Source of the DNA: an uncultured Geobacteraceae bacterium
GTDB taxonomy: Bacteria > Desulfobacterota > Desulfuromonadia > Geobacterales > Pseudopelobacteraceae
Length of the DNA: 33,412 nucleotides
NCBI GenBank assembly: GCA_903958085.1
Contig: CAJBRY010000571.1
Coordinates: 1 to 33,412, forward strand
Direction of reading: 5' to 3'
The translations under genes were made by a program, and so were the position numbers. Positions 9,015 to 17,841 of this stretch are shown here, piece after piece. Positions within the stretch are counted from its first letter, which is position 1. Each line of letters starts with the position of its first letter. The notes beneath the pieces are model-generated. The model was not told where the DNA came from, ran no database searches, and worked only from the letters and a program-made list of their open reading frames with translations.

Positions 9015-10166
9015 TTATTCCTCCTTGCCGTGATCGTTATCACCGCTTCCAGAGTCCTTGCCATCTTTACCTTTTTTACCGAGACCGGTAAGCATAGCAG
9101 CTCCGGCAGCTCCAATCACAACGCCGGCAGTTCCCGCAGCAAATGCTTTGACTCCACCAGGAACGACACCCTTGTCGGGGAATGCCTCAGTGAAGAACGT
9201 TGGAGGCGTGAATGCTCCAATGTTTGCAAGTGTATGAAGTGGAGTAGAAAACCCGACCCCTTTCTCAGTACAGCCAAAGCATGGATGACCTGTGCCAACA
9301 GGCCAGGAACCCGCACCGACGTCACCAAACAGCAACGATGGGCAGTTTGCATGTGTTTCAGGCCCTTTGCAGCCAAGCTTGAACAGGCAGGCACCCTGCC
9401 TGTGAAGGTCATCACCGAACTGGGTTGCAAAACGACCTGCATCGAAATGCGGCCTGCGCTCACAATTTTCGTGAATAAGCCTGCCGTATGCAAACTTCGG
9501 ACGACCTTTGGAGTCAAGCTCAGGAAGCTTTTTGTAAGTAAGGAAGTGTATAAGGGTTGAGAGAAGATTGTATGGACTTGGAGGACATCCTGGAATTGTT
9601 ACAACAGTTTTTCCGGCAAGTATTTCCGGAATTCCTTTGGCATCAGTCGGGTTCGGAGCAGCTGCGGCAACTCCACCCCAGGAGGCACATGAACCCATGG
9701 CAACTATGGCAGCGGCATGAGGTGCAGTTTCGTTGAGAATCTGCAGTGCGGTTTTTCCGGCAATCTTGCAGTATATTCCGTTATCTTTGGTCGGCACGGC
9801 GCCGTCTACCACCAGAATAAACTTTCCTTTGTTCTCCTTGATAGAGGCTTCCTTGGCAGCTTCAGCCTGATGACCTGCAGCGGCAGAAAGAGTTTCCGAG
9901 TAGTCCAGCGAAATCAAATCAAGAATAAGATGTTCAAGCGTAGGATGATTGGCACGCAGCAGAGACTCAACACATCCGGTACATTCCTGGAATGAAAGCC
10001 AGATGACCGGAGGCCGTTTTACAGCGGTAATCGCCTCGGCAATTTTCGCCCCGGCGCTTAACGGCAACCCCATGCTTGCCGCCATTACCGTACAAAATTT
10101 CAGAAAATCTCTTCGCGAAACCCCACTCAGCTTCTGCTTTGCGTATTCTGACTCCTCTGGTTTCAT
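9015..10166 (-). CDS. hybS: [NiFe]-hydrogenase small subunit, Tat signal and C-terminal membrane anchor
   Basis: SRRDFLKFC Tat motif; PPVIWLSFQECTGCVESLLRA, GSCASWGGVAAAAPNPT, CPPSPYN, CFGCTEKGVGF; hydrophobic C-terminal stretch GTAGVVIGAAGAAMLTGL. Confidence 0.96.
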   Translation of the reverse strand: MKPEESEYAKQKLSGVSRRDFLKFCTVMAASMGLPLSAGAKIAEAITAVKRPPVIWLSFQECTGCVESLLRANHPTLEHLILDLISLDYSETLSAAAGHQAEAAKEASIKENKGKFILVVDGAVPTKDNGIYCKIAGKTALQILNETAPHAAAIVAMGSCASWGGVAAAAPNPTDAKGIPEILAGKTVVTIPGCPPSPYNLLSTLIHFLTYKKLPELDSKGRPKFAYGRLIHENCERRPHFDAGRFATQFGDDLHRQGACLFKLGCKGPETHANCPSLLFGDVGAGSWPVGTGHPCFGCTEKGVGFSTPLHTLANIGAFTPPTFFTEAFPDKGVVPGGVKAFAAGTAGVVIGAAGAAMLTGLGKKGKDGKDSGSGDNDHGKEE

Positions 10167-10186
10167 ATCCCCCCCTTATGATTGAA

Positions 10187-10204
10187 TACTTGATACATCA
10201 AGTA
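10187..10204. promoter_or_regulatory. Palindrome TACTTGAT-AC-ATCAAGTA in the hybS leader (operator or RNA hairpin)
   Basis: Perfect 8-bp arms separated by 2 bp, ~20 bp upstream of the hybS ATG and downstream of the putative sigma54 promoter. Confidence 0.55.
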
Positions 10205-10235
10205 AGCATTGATTGAGCACAAACTGGTCGTACAC

Positions 10236-10251
10236 GGCAACAGACGTGCCA
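10236..10251 (-). promoter_or_regulatory. Putative sigma54 (-24/-12) promoter for the hyb operon
   Basis: Minus strand reads TGGCACGTCTGTTGCC: GG-N10-GC spacing and close match to TGGCAC-N5-TTGC; ~70 bp upstream of the hybS start; next to a divergent sigma54 activator gene. Confidence 0.8.
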
Positions 10252-10400
10252 ATCATCCCAGGAGGTTCCATTTATTTATAACATCGTAAATTCAGTCATT
10301 TAAAGCAGTACCGGATAAATATCAAATAAAACCTAGAAAGATCGGTTGATTCTTTTTGTCTGCAACTGTATCATTTTGTCCAGTTCAGGAGGGGATCCAA

Positions 10401-11771
10401 ATGCCGAAAATATTTATCTGTGACGATGAGCAGGAAATACTTAAGTACCTGGATAAACTGCTTCAGGCCAACGGCTATCGGGTGGAAACATTCTCGCGTG
10501 GTTCTGATTTGCTGATGCGCCTGAATGATTCACCTGTAATGCCGTGCGATGTAATTTTACAGGATGTGCGAATGCCGGATATGGACGGCCTGCAGGTGCT
10601 TAATCAGCTTTGCAAACGCTGGCCTGATACACCGGTGATTATCATGACCGCCCACGGGACTATCGATGATGCGATCAACGCAATTAAGCAGGGAGCATAC
10701 GACTACATAACCAAACCATTCCCAAAAGAAAGAATCCTCGGGATGCTGAAACGCCTGCTTGACCATCGCCGACTGGCAAGGGAAAATCTCGAACTGCGCG
10801 AAGGAATGCAGCGTGGTGTCGGAAGTACCGATGCAATAATTTTCAGAAGCGAAACCTTCCGGGAGGTTTATGATTTGACGCTGCAGGTTGCCGAAAGCGA
10901 TGCCAACATTCTGGTAATGGGTGAATCCGGCACGGGCAAGGAGCTTATAGCAGCGGCACTCCACCGCAACAGCCCCAGACGTGAAAGACCTTTTGTTTCA
11001 CTGAATTGCGCAGTTTTGTCCGACACACTGCTGGAAAGTCAGCTTTTCGGTCATATACGCGGAGCATTCACCGGTGCAGTGATGAATCAGAAAGGCCTGC
11101 TGGAAGAAGCAGACGGCGGAACTTTGTTTCTTGATGAAATTGGAGATGTGAGTCCGGCAGTACAGGCGAAGCTGTTGAGGGTCACTCAGGAGAAGGATTT
11201 CATCGTCCTGGGATCCACCCGCACCAAAAAAGTAGATGTCCGCTTTGTCGCGGCGACAAACAAGGATCTAATGATTGAAGTGAATAAAGGGCGCTTCCGC
11301 GAAGATCTTTACTATCGCCTGAATGTAATCTCCATAAATCTGCCACCTTTGCGTGATCGACGGGAAGATATCGAACCACTTGCACTCCATTTCCTGAAAG
11401 AATCAGCTCTCCGTATGAAGAAAAATTTGCACGGCATCGAGGATGATGCGTTGCATGCACTTCAACAGTACGACTGGCCAGGAAATGTGCGCGAACTCGA
11501 AAATGTAATTGAACGGGCCGTTATACTTGCCCGATGCGGAACAATCACATTAGGATTGCTGCCGCTTGGAGCACGCCGTGAGCCGCCGGTTGCTGCAAAA
11601 GAGCCGATCCGGATGGTTGGCCTTGAAGAAATTGAGCGCCAGCACATCACCTCCATACTAAAAGAAACCTCCTTCAACAAAAGTCGTGCAGCAGAAATTC
11701 TTGGCATATCCAGAAAAACCCTTGATCGTAAAATTGCGGAGTACAACTTGAGCGAGAAAGGAATCTCTTGA
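10401..11771 (+). CDS. Sigma54-dependent response regulator (NtrC family: REC, AAA+, Fis-type HTH)
   Basis: MPKIFICDDEQEIL; ESGTGKE Walker A, GAFTGA, GGTLFLDEIGD, C-terminal FNKSRAAEILGISRKTLDRKI HTH. Start placed at ATG 10401 with AGGAGGGG upstream; track start 10356 is a non-conserved extension. Confidence 0.95.
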   Translation: MPKIFICDDEQEILKYLDKLLQANGYRVETFSRGSDLLMRLNDSPVMPCDVILQDVRMPDMDGLQVLNQLCKRWPDTPVIIMTAHGTIDDAINAIKQGAYDYITKPFPKERILGMLKRLLDHRRLARENLELREGMQRGVGSTDAIIFRSETFREVYDLTLQVAESDANILVMGESGTGKELIAAALHRNSPRRERPFVSLNCAVLSDTLLESQLFGHIRGAFTGAVMNQKGLLEEADGGTLFLDEIGDVSPAVQAKLLRVTQEKDFIVLGSTRTKKVDVRFVAATNKDLMIEVNKGRFREDLYYRLNVISINLPPLRDRREDIEPLALHFLKESALRMKKNLHGIEDDALHALQQYDWPGNVRELENVIERAVILARCGTITLGLLPLGARREPPVAAKEPIRMVGLEEIERQHITSILKETSFNKSRAAEILGISRKTLDRKIAEYNLSEKGIS

Positions 11772-12925
11772 GACCATATTTCCGTTATTCGATCCGTTTG
11801 AAACTGACGCTGGCAACTTTAACGCCGCTTATGATTGCTATACTGATTTTCTGGGTAATCGGGTTCTCGGCTTTCTATCTGGAAATTTCAGAACTCCCCT
11901 TTTTCGATCTCAGGAACAGCATGCACTTCGTCTTTTCCGCAGTTCTGCTGTTTGTAACCCTGATCGGATTCGCCATTTCAGCCTGGCTCGGCTCCAGTCT
12001 TTCCCGTCCAATCAAGGCACTTGAGAAAGCAGCGAGACAACTGGCGCTGGGCGAACATATTCCGGACATTGTTGTAGGAGGACATGATGAGATTTCGGTC
12101 ATGGCAGAAGAATTCAACATAATGAAACATCGACTTATTGAAAGAGAAGACGAGATATTGCTCCTTAACCGGACTCTGGAGCAAAAAGTTGAAGAACGAA
12201 CCGCACAGCTTGATGAAAAAAATCAGTGGCTCCTTGTTGCTCAGCAGGAACTGGCACGTGCAGAACGCCTTGTTGGCATCGGCATGCTTGCATCAGGCGT
12301 TGCCCATGAAATCAATAATCCTCTAGCAATTATTCGCGGCAATGCAGAATTGCTTGAAATGTCAGAAGATTTAAATGAAACCAGCAGGGGTGAAGTTGAG
12401 ACCATCATCAAACAGGTTGGTCGGGTGGAGCGTATTGTTTCAAATCTGCTAACCTTTGCAAGAACCAAAAAAATGGTAGTCCGTCCGTTTAATATCGATG
12501 CCCTTCTTGATGATATTCTGGGGCAGATAGGGCACCAGATACCATTGAATACATACGATATAAAACGGCGGTATCAAACTGGCGGTGAAATTCTGGAAGG
12601 TGATGAGGATCAACTGCGACAGGTCTTCACCAACCTGATTGTGAACAGCCTGCAGGCGATGGAATCGGGGGGAACTCTCACCATTTCAACATTTATAGAC
12701 CTGGATACCAATAGTTGCTCAATCAGCATACAGGACACCGGGACTGGAATATCCCCCGAAATAATTGAAAAACTCTTCACTCCGTTTTTTTCTACCAAGC
12801 CAAAAGGGACCGGCCTGGGGCTTGCCGTTTCCTACGGTATAATCAAGGATCATGGTGGTGACATTAAAGTAACCAGCGAAACAGAGAGTGGTACGGAATT
12901 TATCGTAATTCTGCCATTACCTTGA
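11768..12925 (+). CDS. HAMP-domain sensor histidine kinase (partner of the sigma54 regulator)
   Basis: Two N-terminal TM segments, HAMP (SRPIKALEKAARQLALGEHIPD), H-box ASGVAHEINNPLAIIRGNAELL, DTGTGISPE, FSTKPKGTGLGLAVSYGIIKDHGG; TTG start overlapping the regulator stop. Confidence 0.93.
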   Translation: MRPYFRYSIRLKLTLATLTPLMIAILIFWVIGFSAFYLEISELPFFDLRNSMHFVFSAVLLFVTLIGFAISAWLGSSLSRPIKALEKAARQLALGEHIPDIVVGGHDEISVMAEEFNIMKHRLIEREDEILLLNRTLEQKVEERTAQLDEKNQWLLVAQQELARAERLVGIGMLASGVAHEINNPLAIIRGNAELLEMSEDLNETSRGEVETIIKQVGRVERIVSNLLTFARTKKMVVRPFNIDALLDDILGQIGHQIPLNTYDIKRRYQTGGEILEGDEDQLRQVFTNLIVNSLQAMESGGTLTISTFIDLDTNSCSISIQDTGTGISPEIIEKLFTPFFSTKPKGTGLGLAVSYGIIKDHGGDIKVTSETESGTEFIVILPLP

Positions 12926-13068
12926 AATCTGCTGATATGACTCCAGCTTAAAAACAACCTCTGAATAATTGAACTATGAATTAATCGTAAAATAGCTGGA
13001 CAAAAACTGGACAAATCCGGACTAATTGTTTAATCTCGCAAACACTTATTGAACAGGGGAGTGAAATC

Positions 13069-13359
13069 ATGAGTAGATATGTATTATTGATGTCGGTTCT
13101 GGCAATCGCAAGCCTGGTTGTTTCGATGGATTCAGGGGCCGGGCAGGATACCGGAGCAGAAACCATTAATATGAAAAAAGGTGTGATATTCACACACAAA
13201 AAACACCAGACTTTTCAGAACAGCGAGTGTTCGCAGTGTCATCAGTTGGGAAACTGGAAGATTGAAGACTGGGGGAAGGAAGTGGCTCACACCATGTGCA
13301 TTTCGTGCCATGATCTGAGCGAGAAGGGCCCTCTGAAATGTGACGAGTGCCATAAATAA
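13069..13359 (+). CDS. Small periplasmic triheme c-type cytochrome (c7-like)
   Basis: 96 aa with signal peptide; three CxxCH motifs (CSQCH, CISCH, CDECH) and FTHKKHQ distal-His region; good RBS (AGGGGAG). Confidence 0.88.
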   Translation: MSRYVLLMSVLAIASLVVSMDSGAGQDTGAETINMKKGVIFTHKKHQTFQNSECSQCHQLGNWKIEDWGKEVAHTMCISCHDLSEKGPLKCDECHK

Positions 13360-13394
13360 TTAGATTCACGCGACTACTCAGGACTAAACATGAA

Positions 13395-13432
13395 CAAAGG
13401 GTTGGCTTTATTAGCTAACCCTTTGTTTTATC
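13395..13432 (+). terminator. Rho-independent terminator after the triheme cytochrome gene
   Basis: CAAAGGGTTGGCT-TTATT-AGCTAACCCTTTG (13-bp stem with one G:U) followed by TTTTATCTTT. Confidence 0.9.
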
Positions 13433-13463
13433 TTTATATCATAGAACAACAAGAGAACAGACA

Positions 13464-15101
13464 ATGAACTCATCCGAAATCGTAAATATTTCCCGCCCGC
13501 TATCTGAAATGGCAAAAATTCAACCAAACACCGCTGCCATTATTTTTCCGCAGGAAAAACGGACAATGACTTTTCGCGAACTGGATCAGGAGAGTGACCG
13601 GCTGGCCGACGGACTCTGTCGAATCGGAATTATGCGTGGAATGCGGGTCGCCCTGCTTGTTCCACCCTCTCCGGAACTTTTCGCTCTTACATTTGCCCTT
13701 TTCAAAACCGGCGCGGTACCGGTATTTATCGATCCAGGCATTGGAGTCGGCAATATGAAGAGCTGTCTGGCCGAAGCCGAACCGGAGGCTTTCATAGGTA
13801 TTCCCAAAGCCCATCTGGCAAGGAGACTGCTCGGTTGGGGACGTAAAAACATTCGCATAACAGTTGTCGTCGGTGGTGGTTCCTTCTGGGGTGGCATCCC
13901 TCTCAATAAACTGAGAAATCACGGTCTTGCTGTATCATTCACCGCTGCGGAAACCAGAGGTGACGACGTTGCTGCAATTCTCTTCACAAGCGGCAGCACC
14001 GGCCCGCCAAAAGGAGCGATTTACACACACGGGACCTTTACCGCACAGGTTGACACACTGAAAGAGATTTATGATATCCGCCCCGGCGAGATTGATCTGC
14101 CTACATTCCCTCTGTTTGCGCTTTTTGCTCCGGCGCTCGGCATGACTGCCGTGATTCCGGAAATGGATTTTACCCGTCCTGGCAACGTCGAACCGGAAAG
14201 TATTTTCGGTCCGGCAGCCGAGTTTTCCGCAACAACCATGTTTGGCTCCCCTGCCCTGCTCAACCGTATAGGCCGATATGGAGAAACAAACAACTGCAAA
14301 TTTTCCACCATTAAAAGAGTAATTTCGGCGGGCGCACCGGTTCCGGCATCGGTGCTGAAACGTTTTGCCGCCATCCTCCCTGAAGATGCCGAAATATTTA
14401 CCCCATACGGGGCCACCGAGGCGCTTCCGGTATGCTCAATAAGCAGTCGCGAGATTCTCGCTGAAACGGGAGCCATGACTGGCGAAGGATATGGGGTTTG
14501 CATCGGTCAACCGGTCAGCAGCATTACGCTCGCCATAATCCCTGTTATTGACACTCAAATTGAAGAATGGAACGAAAAAATGATCCTCCCATTCTGGGAG
14601 GTTGGTGAAATTGCCGTGAGGGGACCGCAGGTAAGCAGCTCATACCTGAACAGACCCGAAGCAAACAGAATGGCAAAAATAACTGACCCTGATGGTGGCG
14701 TCTGGCATCGCATGGGTGATGTCGGTTATCGGGACAACAGCGGCAGAATCTGGTTTTGCGGGCGCAAGGCACACCGGGTGGTAACTTCACGCGAAACTCT
14801 GTTTACGATACCTGTCGAAGGTATCTTTAACACCCATCCTTCGGTGTTGCGCACTGCACTGGTCGGTGTCGGAATGCTGGGAAGTCAGCGACCGGTGCTC
14901 TGTGTTGAGTTGGAAACAAAATCAGATAAGGCTGCGCAGGAGCAGATACGCAATGATCTTCTCAAACTTGGCAATCGTTTTCCGCACACGAAAAACATTC
15001 GCGAAATCCTCTTTCATCCCGCCTTCCCGGTCGATATTCGCCATAATGCCAAAATCTTCAGGGAGAAGCTGGCAGTATGGGCAGCGGATAAACTCAAATG
15101 A
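13464..15101 (+). CDS. oleC: OleC-like AMP-dependent synthetase/ligase (beta-lactone synthetase of long-chain olefin biosynthesis)
   Basis: 545 aa; AILFTSGSTGPPKGAIYTHGTF, FTPYGATEALPVCSISS, GDVGYRDNSGRIWFCGRKAHRV; 4-nt overlap with an OleD-like gene. Confidence 0.82.
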   Translation: MNSSEIVNISRPLSEMAKIQPNTAAIIFPQEKRTMTFRELDQESDRLADGLCRIGIMRGMRVALLVPPSPELFALTFALFKTGAVPVFIDPGIGVGNMKSCLAEAEPEAFIGIPKAHLARRLLGWGRKNIRITVVVGGGSFWGGIPLNKLRNHGLAVSFTAAETRGDDVAAILFTSGSTGPPKGAIYTHGTFTAQVDTLKEIYDIRPGEIDLPTFPLFALFAPALGMTAVIPEMDFTRPGNVEPESIFGPAAEFSATTMFGSPALLNRIGRYGETNNCKFSTIKRVISAGAPVPASVLKRFAAILPEDAEIFTPYGATEALPVCSISSREILAETGAMTGEGYGVCIGQPVSSITLAIIPVIDTQIEEWNEKMILPFWEVGEIAVRGPQVSSSYLNRPEANRMAKITDPDGGVWHRMGDVGYRDNSGRIWFCGRKAHRVVTSRETLFTIPVEGIFNTHPSVLRTALVGVGMLGSQRPVLCVELETKSDKAAQEQIRNDLLKLGNRFPHTKNIREILFHPAFPVDIRHNAKIFREKLAVWAADKLK

Positions 15102-16090
15102 AGGTTCTTGTTACCGGGGGTGGAGGCTTTCTTGGTGGCGTTATTGTCAGGATGTTGCGTGAACGTGGCGATGAAGTACGCAGTTTTTCACGCGGCAAAT
15201 ATCCGGCTCTGGCAGAACTTGGCGTTGAGCAGGTAAGCGGTGCTCTGGAAAATTCTGACGCCGTCATCAAGGCTGCATCAGGCTGCGACCTTGTTTTCCA
15301 TGTTGCCGCAAAAGCCGGTATATGGGGAAGCTACAACGATTTTTATCAGGCCAATGTAACAGGAACCCGAAACGTAATTGCCGCCTGCAAAAGCAACCAC
15401 ATCAGCAAACTTGTCTATACCAGCTCACCAAGTGTCGTTTTTGACGGCAGCGATGTGGAAGGAGGGGATGAATCACTCCCCTATCCGGCAAAATATGAGG
15501 CACACTATCCGGCAACAAAAGCTATCGCCGAACAGATGGTACTGGCGGCAAACTCTCCGGATCTCGCTGTAACAGCTTTACGCCCGCATCTGATATGGGG
15601 GCCGGGAGACAATCATCTTGTTCCAAGAATAATTGCAAAAGGACGAGCCGGCAAACTTCGCCGTATCGGCAACCGCACCAATCTGGTTGATACTGTTTAT
15701 GTGGACAACGCCGCCCGCGCCCATCTGCTGGCTGCCGACAAACTTTTTCCAGGCAGCATCGTCAGCGGGAAAAGCTATTTCATCAGCAACGGTCAGCCTA
15801 TCCCTTTGTGGGAAATGGTCAACCTTATCCTGGCCGCAGCAGGGGTTCCTCCGGTAACCCGCAGCATTTCTCCAAATCTGGCTTATACAATAGGATGTAT
15901 CTGTGAAGGAATATGGGGAGCCCTTCGACTTGACGGAGAACCGCCAATGACGCGCTTTGTCGCCCACGAGCTTTCAACAGCACACTGGTTTGATATAAGC
16001 GCTGCCAGAAAAGACTTCGGTTATCTGCCGGAGGTTTCCATAGACGAAGGCTTGATAAGGCTGCAGAGGTCGCTTCATAATTTGCATTAA
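15098..16090 (+). CDS. oleD: OleD-like NAD(P)-dependent 3-beta-HSD/epimerase family reductase
   Basis: MKVLVTGGGGFLGGVIVRML; VFHVAAKAGIWGSYNDFYQANVTGTRNV; YPATKAIAEQMVL (YxxxK); fused operonically to the OleC-like gene. Confidence 0.85.
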   Translation: MKVLVTGGGGFLGGVIVRMLRERGDEVRSFSRGKYPALAELGVEQVSGALENSDAVIKAASGCDLVFHVAAKAGIWGSYNDFYQANVTGTRNVIAACKSNHISKLVYTSSPSVVFDGSDVEGGDESLPYPAKYEAHYPATKAIAEQMVLAANSPDLAVTALRPHLIWGPGDNHLVPRIIAKGRAGKLRRIGNRTNLVDTVYVDNAARAHLLAADKLFPGSIVSGKSYFISNGQPIPLWEMVNLILAAAGVPPVTRSISPNLAYTIGCICEGIWGALRLDGEPPMTRFVAHELSTAHWFDISAARKDFGYLPEVSIDEGLIRLQRSLHNLH

Positions 16091-16128
16091 CTGTTATTCT
16101 TGTTCTTTTTCAGGAGCATCCGCTTTTT

Positions 16129-17829
16129 ATGACATTATCACCATCATGCGTCACCGTCTTTCCGCCCAATAACTATCTCTGGCTCTATCTCACCAGCATT
16201 GCCGTGTTCGAAGCTCTGGCGGTCTACCTTTATCAGTACCGTGCCATACCTGGTGCCCGGCCGCTGATCCTCAATCTGTCATGCAAAGCACTCTGGCTAT
16301 TAAGCCGTGTTTTGTACGGTGCCACTGCAAGCATGCAGATCAAGATGTTTTGGGTTAACTGTTCGCAAATGTTGCAGCTTCTGTTTCTTCTGTTTTGGTT
16401 TCAGTTTATTCTGGAGATCAGTCAGCAGAAAGAAAAACTGCCGCTTTTTATTCGTATAGGCAGTTACGGGGTAGCGGCCTGCCTGGTGTTTTTAATCGTG
16501 TTTGATAGTCAGTTCGGTTGGTTGTGGGGGGCAATCACCATGAGCGGGCCGGTAATGAAGCTTGCGTTTGGTCCTGTAGCTCTGGCGCTCCTGTGGTTCA
16601 GCTATCTGCTCAACCTGTTTGTTCTGGTGATATGCATTCGCTGGATACTGAACACACATGGCTTGCGCCGTTGGCAGGCCATCGCGCTCTCCGTGCCGCC
16701 GCTGTTTATCTTGTCTTGCAATATGCTGAGCAGAGTGCCTTTGTTTCAGCCGTTTGCTCCGCAACTGGTGGGACTTTTACTGGGTGGAATTTACATAACC
16801 TGGGTTTTTTACCGACTACGGCTTTACAGCATCCTGCCGCTTGCGCATGATGTGGTCAGCCGCTCCATGATCGACGGCCTGCTGGTGGTTGACGAAAAAG
16901 GGTACATTGTCGAAATGAATGCTACCGCCAAAGAGCTGTTCAGCGGTTCCACGGCAGCGGTTGGCGGCGCGTTCGGCGATCTGTCCGCCACCAGGCCGGT
17001 TCTTGTCAACTTTGACCAAAAACCGGATGAGCAGAAACTTGAAACAGTCCTCTCTTTTTCCGAAGGTGAACGCCACTTTCAGATAACCATGACCCCGCTT
17101 ATTGCATCGGGTAACCACCTGCTAGGGAAAGTCTTTGTCCTGAAAGATATTACCCGGCAAAAGCGCGATCAGGCGACACTGATAGAGCAACAAAAAACAT
17201 TATCCGTAATGGCCGAACGGGAACGCCTGGGGCGTGAACTGCACGACACCAGGGGGCAGTTTCCCGGCTATGTCAAAACCCAGACCCAGGCCATCCGGCT
17301 GTTGTTGAAAAGAGAGCGGGTAGATGACGCAAACATGCAGCTGGATCAGATGATTGCCGCCGCCGATACCGCCTTCAGCGACGCACGGGAACTAATAACC
17401 AGCTTGAGGAATGTGGGCAAAGAGTGGCCTTTTTTTCAAAAACTGCCGGATTGGCTGGAGCAGTTCCGTGCCATGTCCGGTCTCACCGTTGACTACTCCG
17501 GCCCGGGTCAGCAACCGCCGTGCTGGGTTGCCCCGGAAGCTGAGGTGCATCTGCTGCGCATTATTCAGGAAGCACTGACCAATGCCCGGAAACATGCCGG
17601 AGCTGACCGGATTCAGCTGGAATTGAAAATGGGAAATGACCGACTAACCGTAACGGTAACCGACAATGGCAGAGGCTTTGATGTCACGGCTGCCGAGAGC
17701 GACACCACCAGATACGGCCTGGGAATCATCAGGGAACGGGTTGCGGAGATTGGCGGCAGGTGCGATATCAGCTCTGATCCGGCACACGGCACAACGATTA
17801 CGATTCAGGCTCCGCTCACCTCATTATAA
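16129..17829 (+). CDS. Membrane sensor histidine kinase: multi-TM N-terminus, PAS-like, HisKA_3 and HATPase (NarL-type)
   Basis: N-terminal ~7 hydrophobic segments; PAS-like MIDGLLVVDEKGYIVEMNATAKELF; RERLGRELHDTRGQ; IIQEALTNARKHAGADRI; VTDNGRGFDV; GLGIIRERVAEIGG. Confidence 0.92.
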   Translation: MTLSPSCVTVFPPNNYLWLYLTSIAVFEALAVYLYQYRAIPGARPLILNLSCKALWLLSRVLYGATASMQIKMFWVNCSQMLQLLFLLFWFQFILEISQQKEKLPLFIRIGSYGVAACLVFLIVFDSQFGWLWGAITMSGPVMKLAFGPVALALLWFSYLLNLFVLVICIRWILNTHGLRRWQAIALSVPPLFILSCNMLSRVPLFQPFAPQLVGLLLGGIYITWVFYRLRLYSILPLAHDVVSRSMIDGLLVVDEKGYIVEMNATAKELFSGSTAAVGGAFGDLSATRPVLVNFDQKPDEQKLETVLSFSEGERHFQITMTPLIASGNHLLGKVFVLKDITRQKRDQATLIEQQKTLSVMAERERLGRELHDTRGQFPGYVKTQTQAIRLLLKRERVDDANMQLDQMIAAADTAFSDARELITSLRNVGKEWPFFQKLPDWLEQFRAMSGLTVDYSGPGQQPPCWVAPEAEVHLLRIIQEALTNARKHAGADRIQLELKMGNDRLTVTVTDNGRGFDVTAAESDTTRYGLGIIRERVAEIGGRCDISSDPAHGTTITIQAPLTSL

Positions 17830-17841
17830 GGAATGCTCACC

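Noticed and set aside
10356-10400. Track start 10356 for the sigma54 regulator
   Set aside because: MPKIFICDDE at 10401 is the normal REC start and has a strong Shine-Dalgarno AGGAGGGG.
12996-13068. Sigma54 promoter upstream of the triheme cytochrome
   Set aside because: TGGACAAATCCGGAC looks similar at first, but no GG-N10-GC spacing is present.
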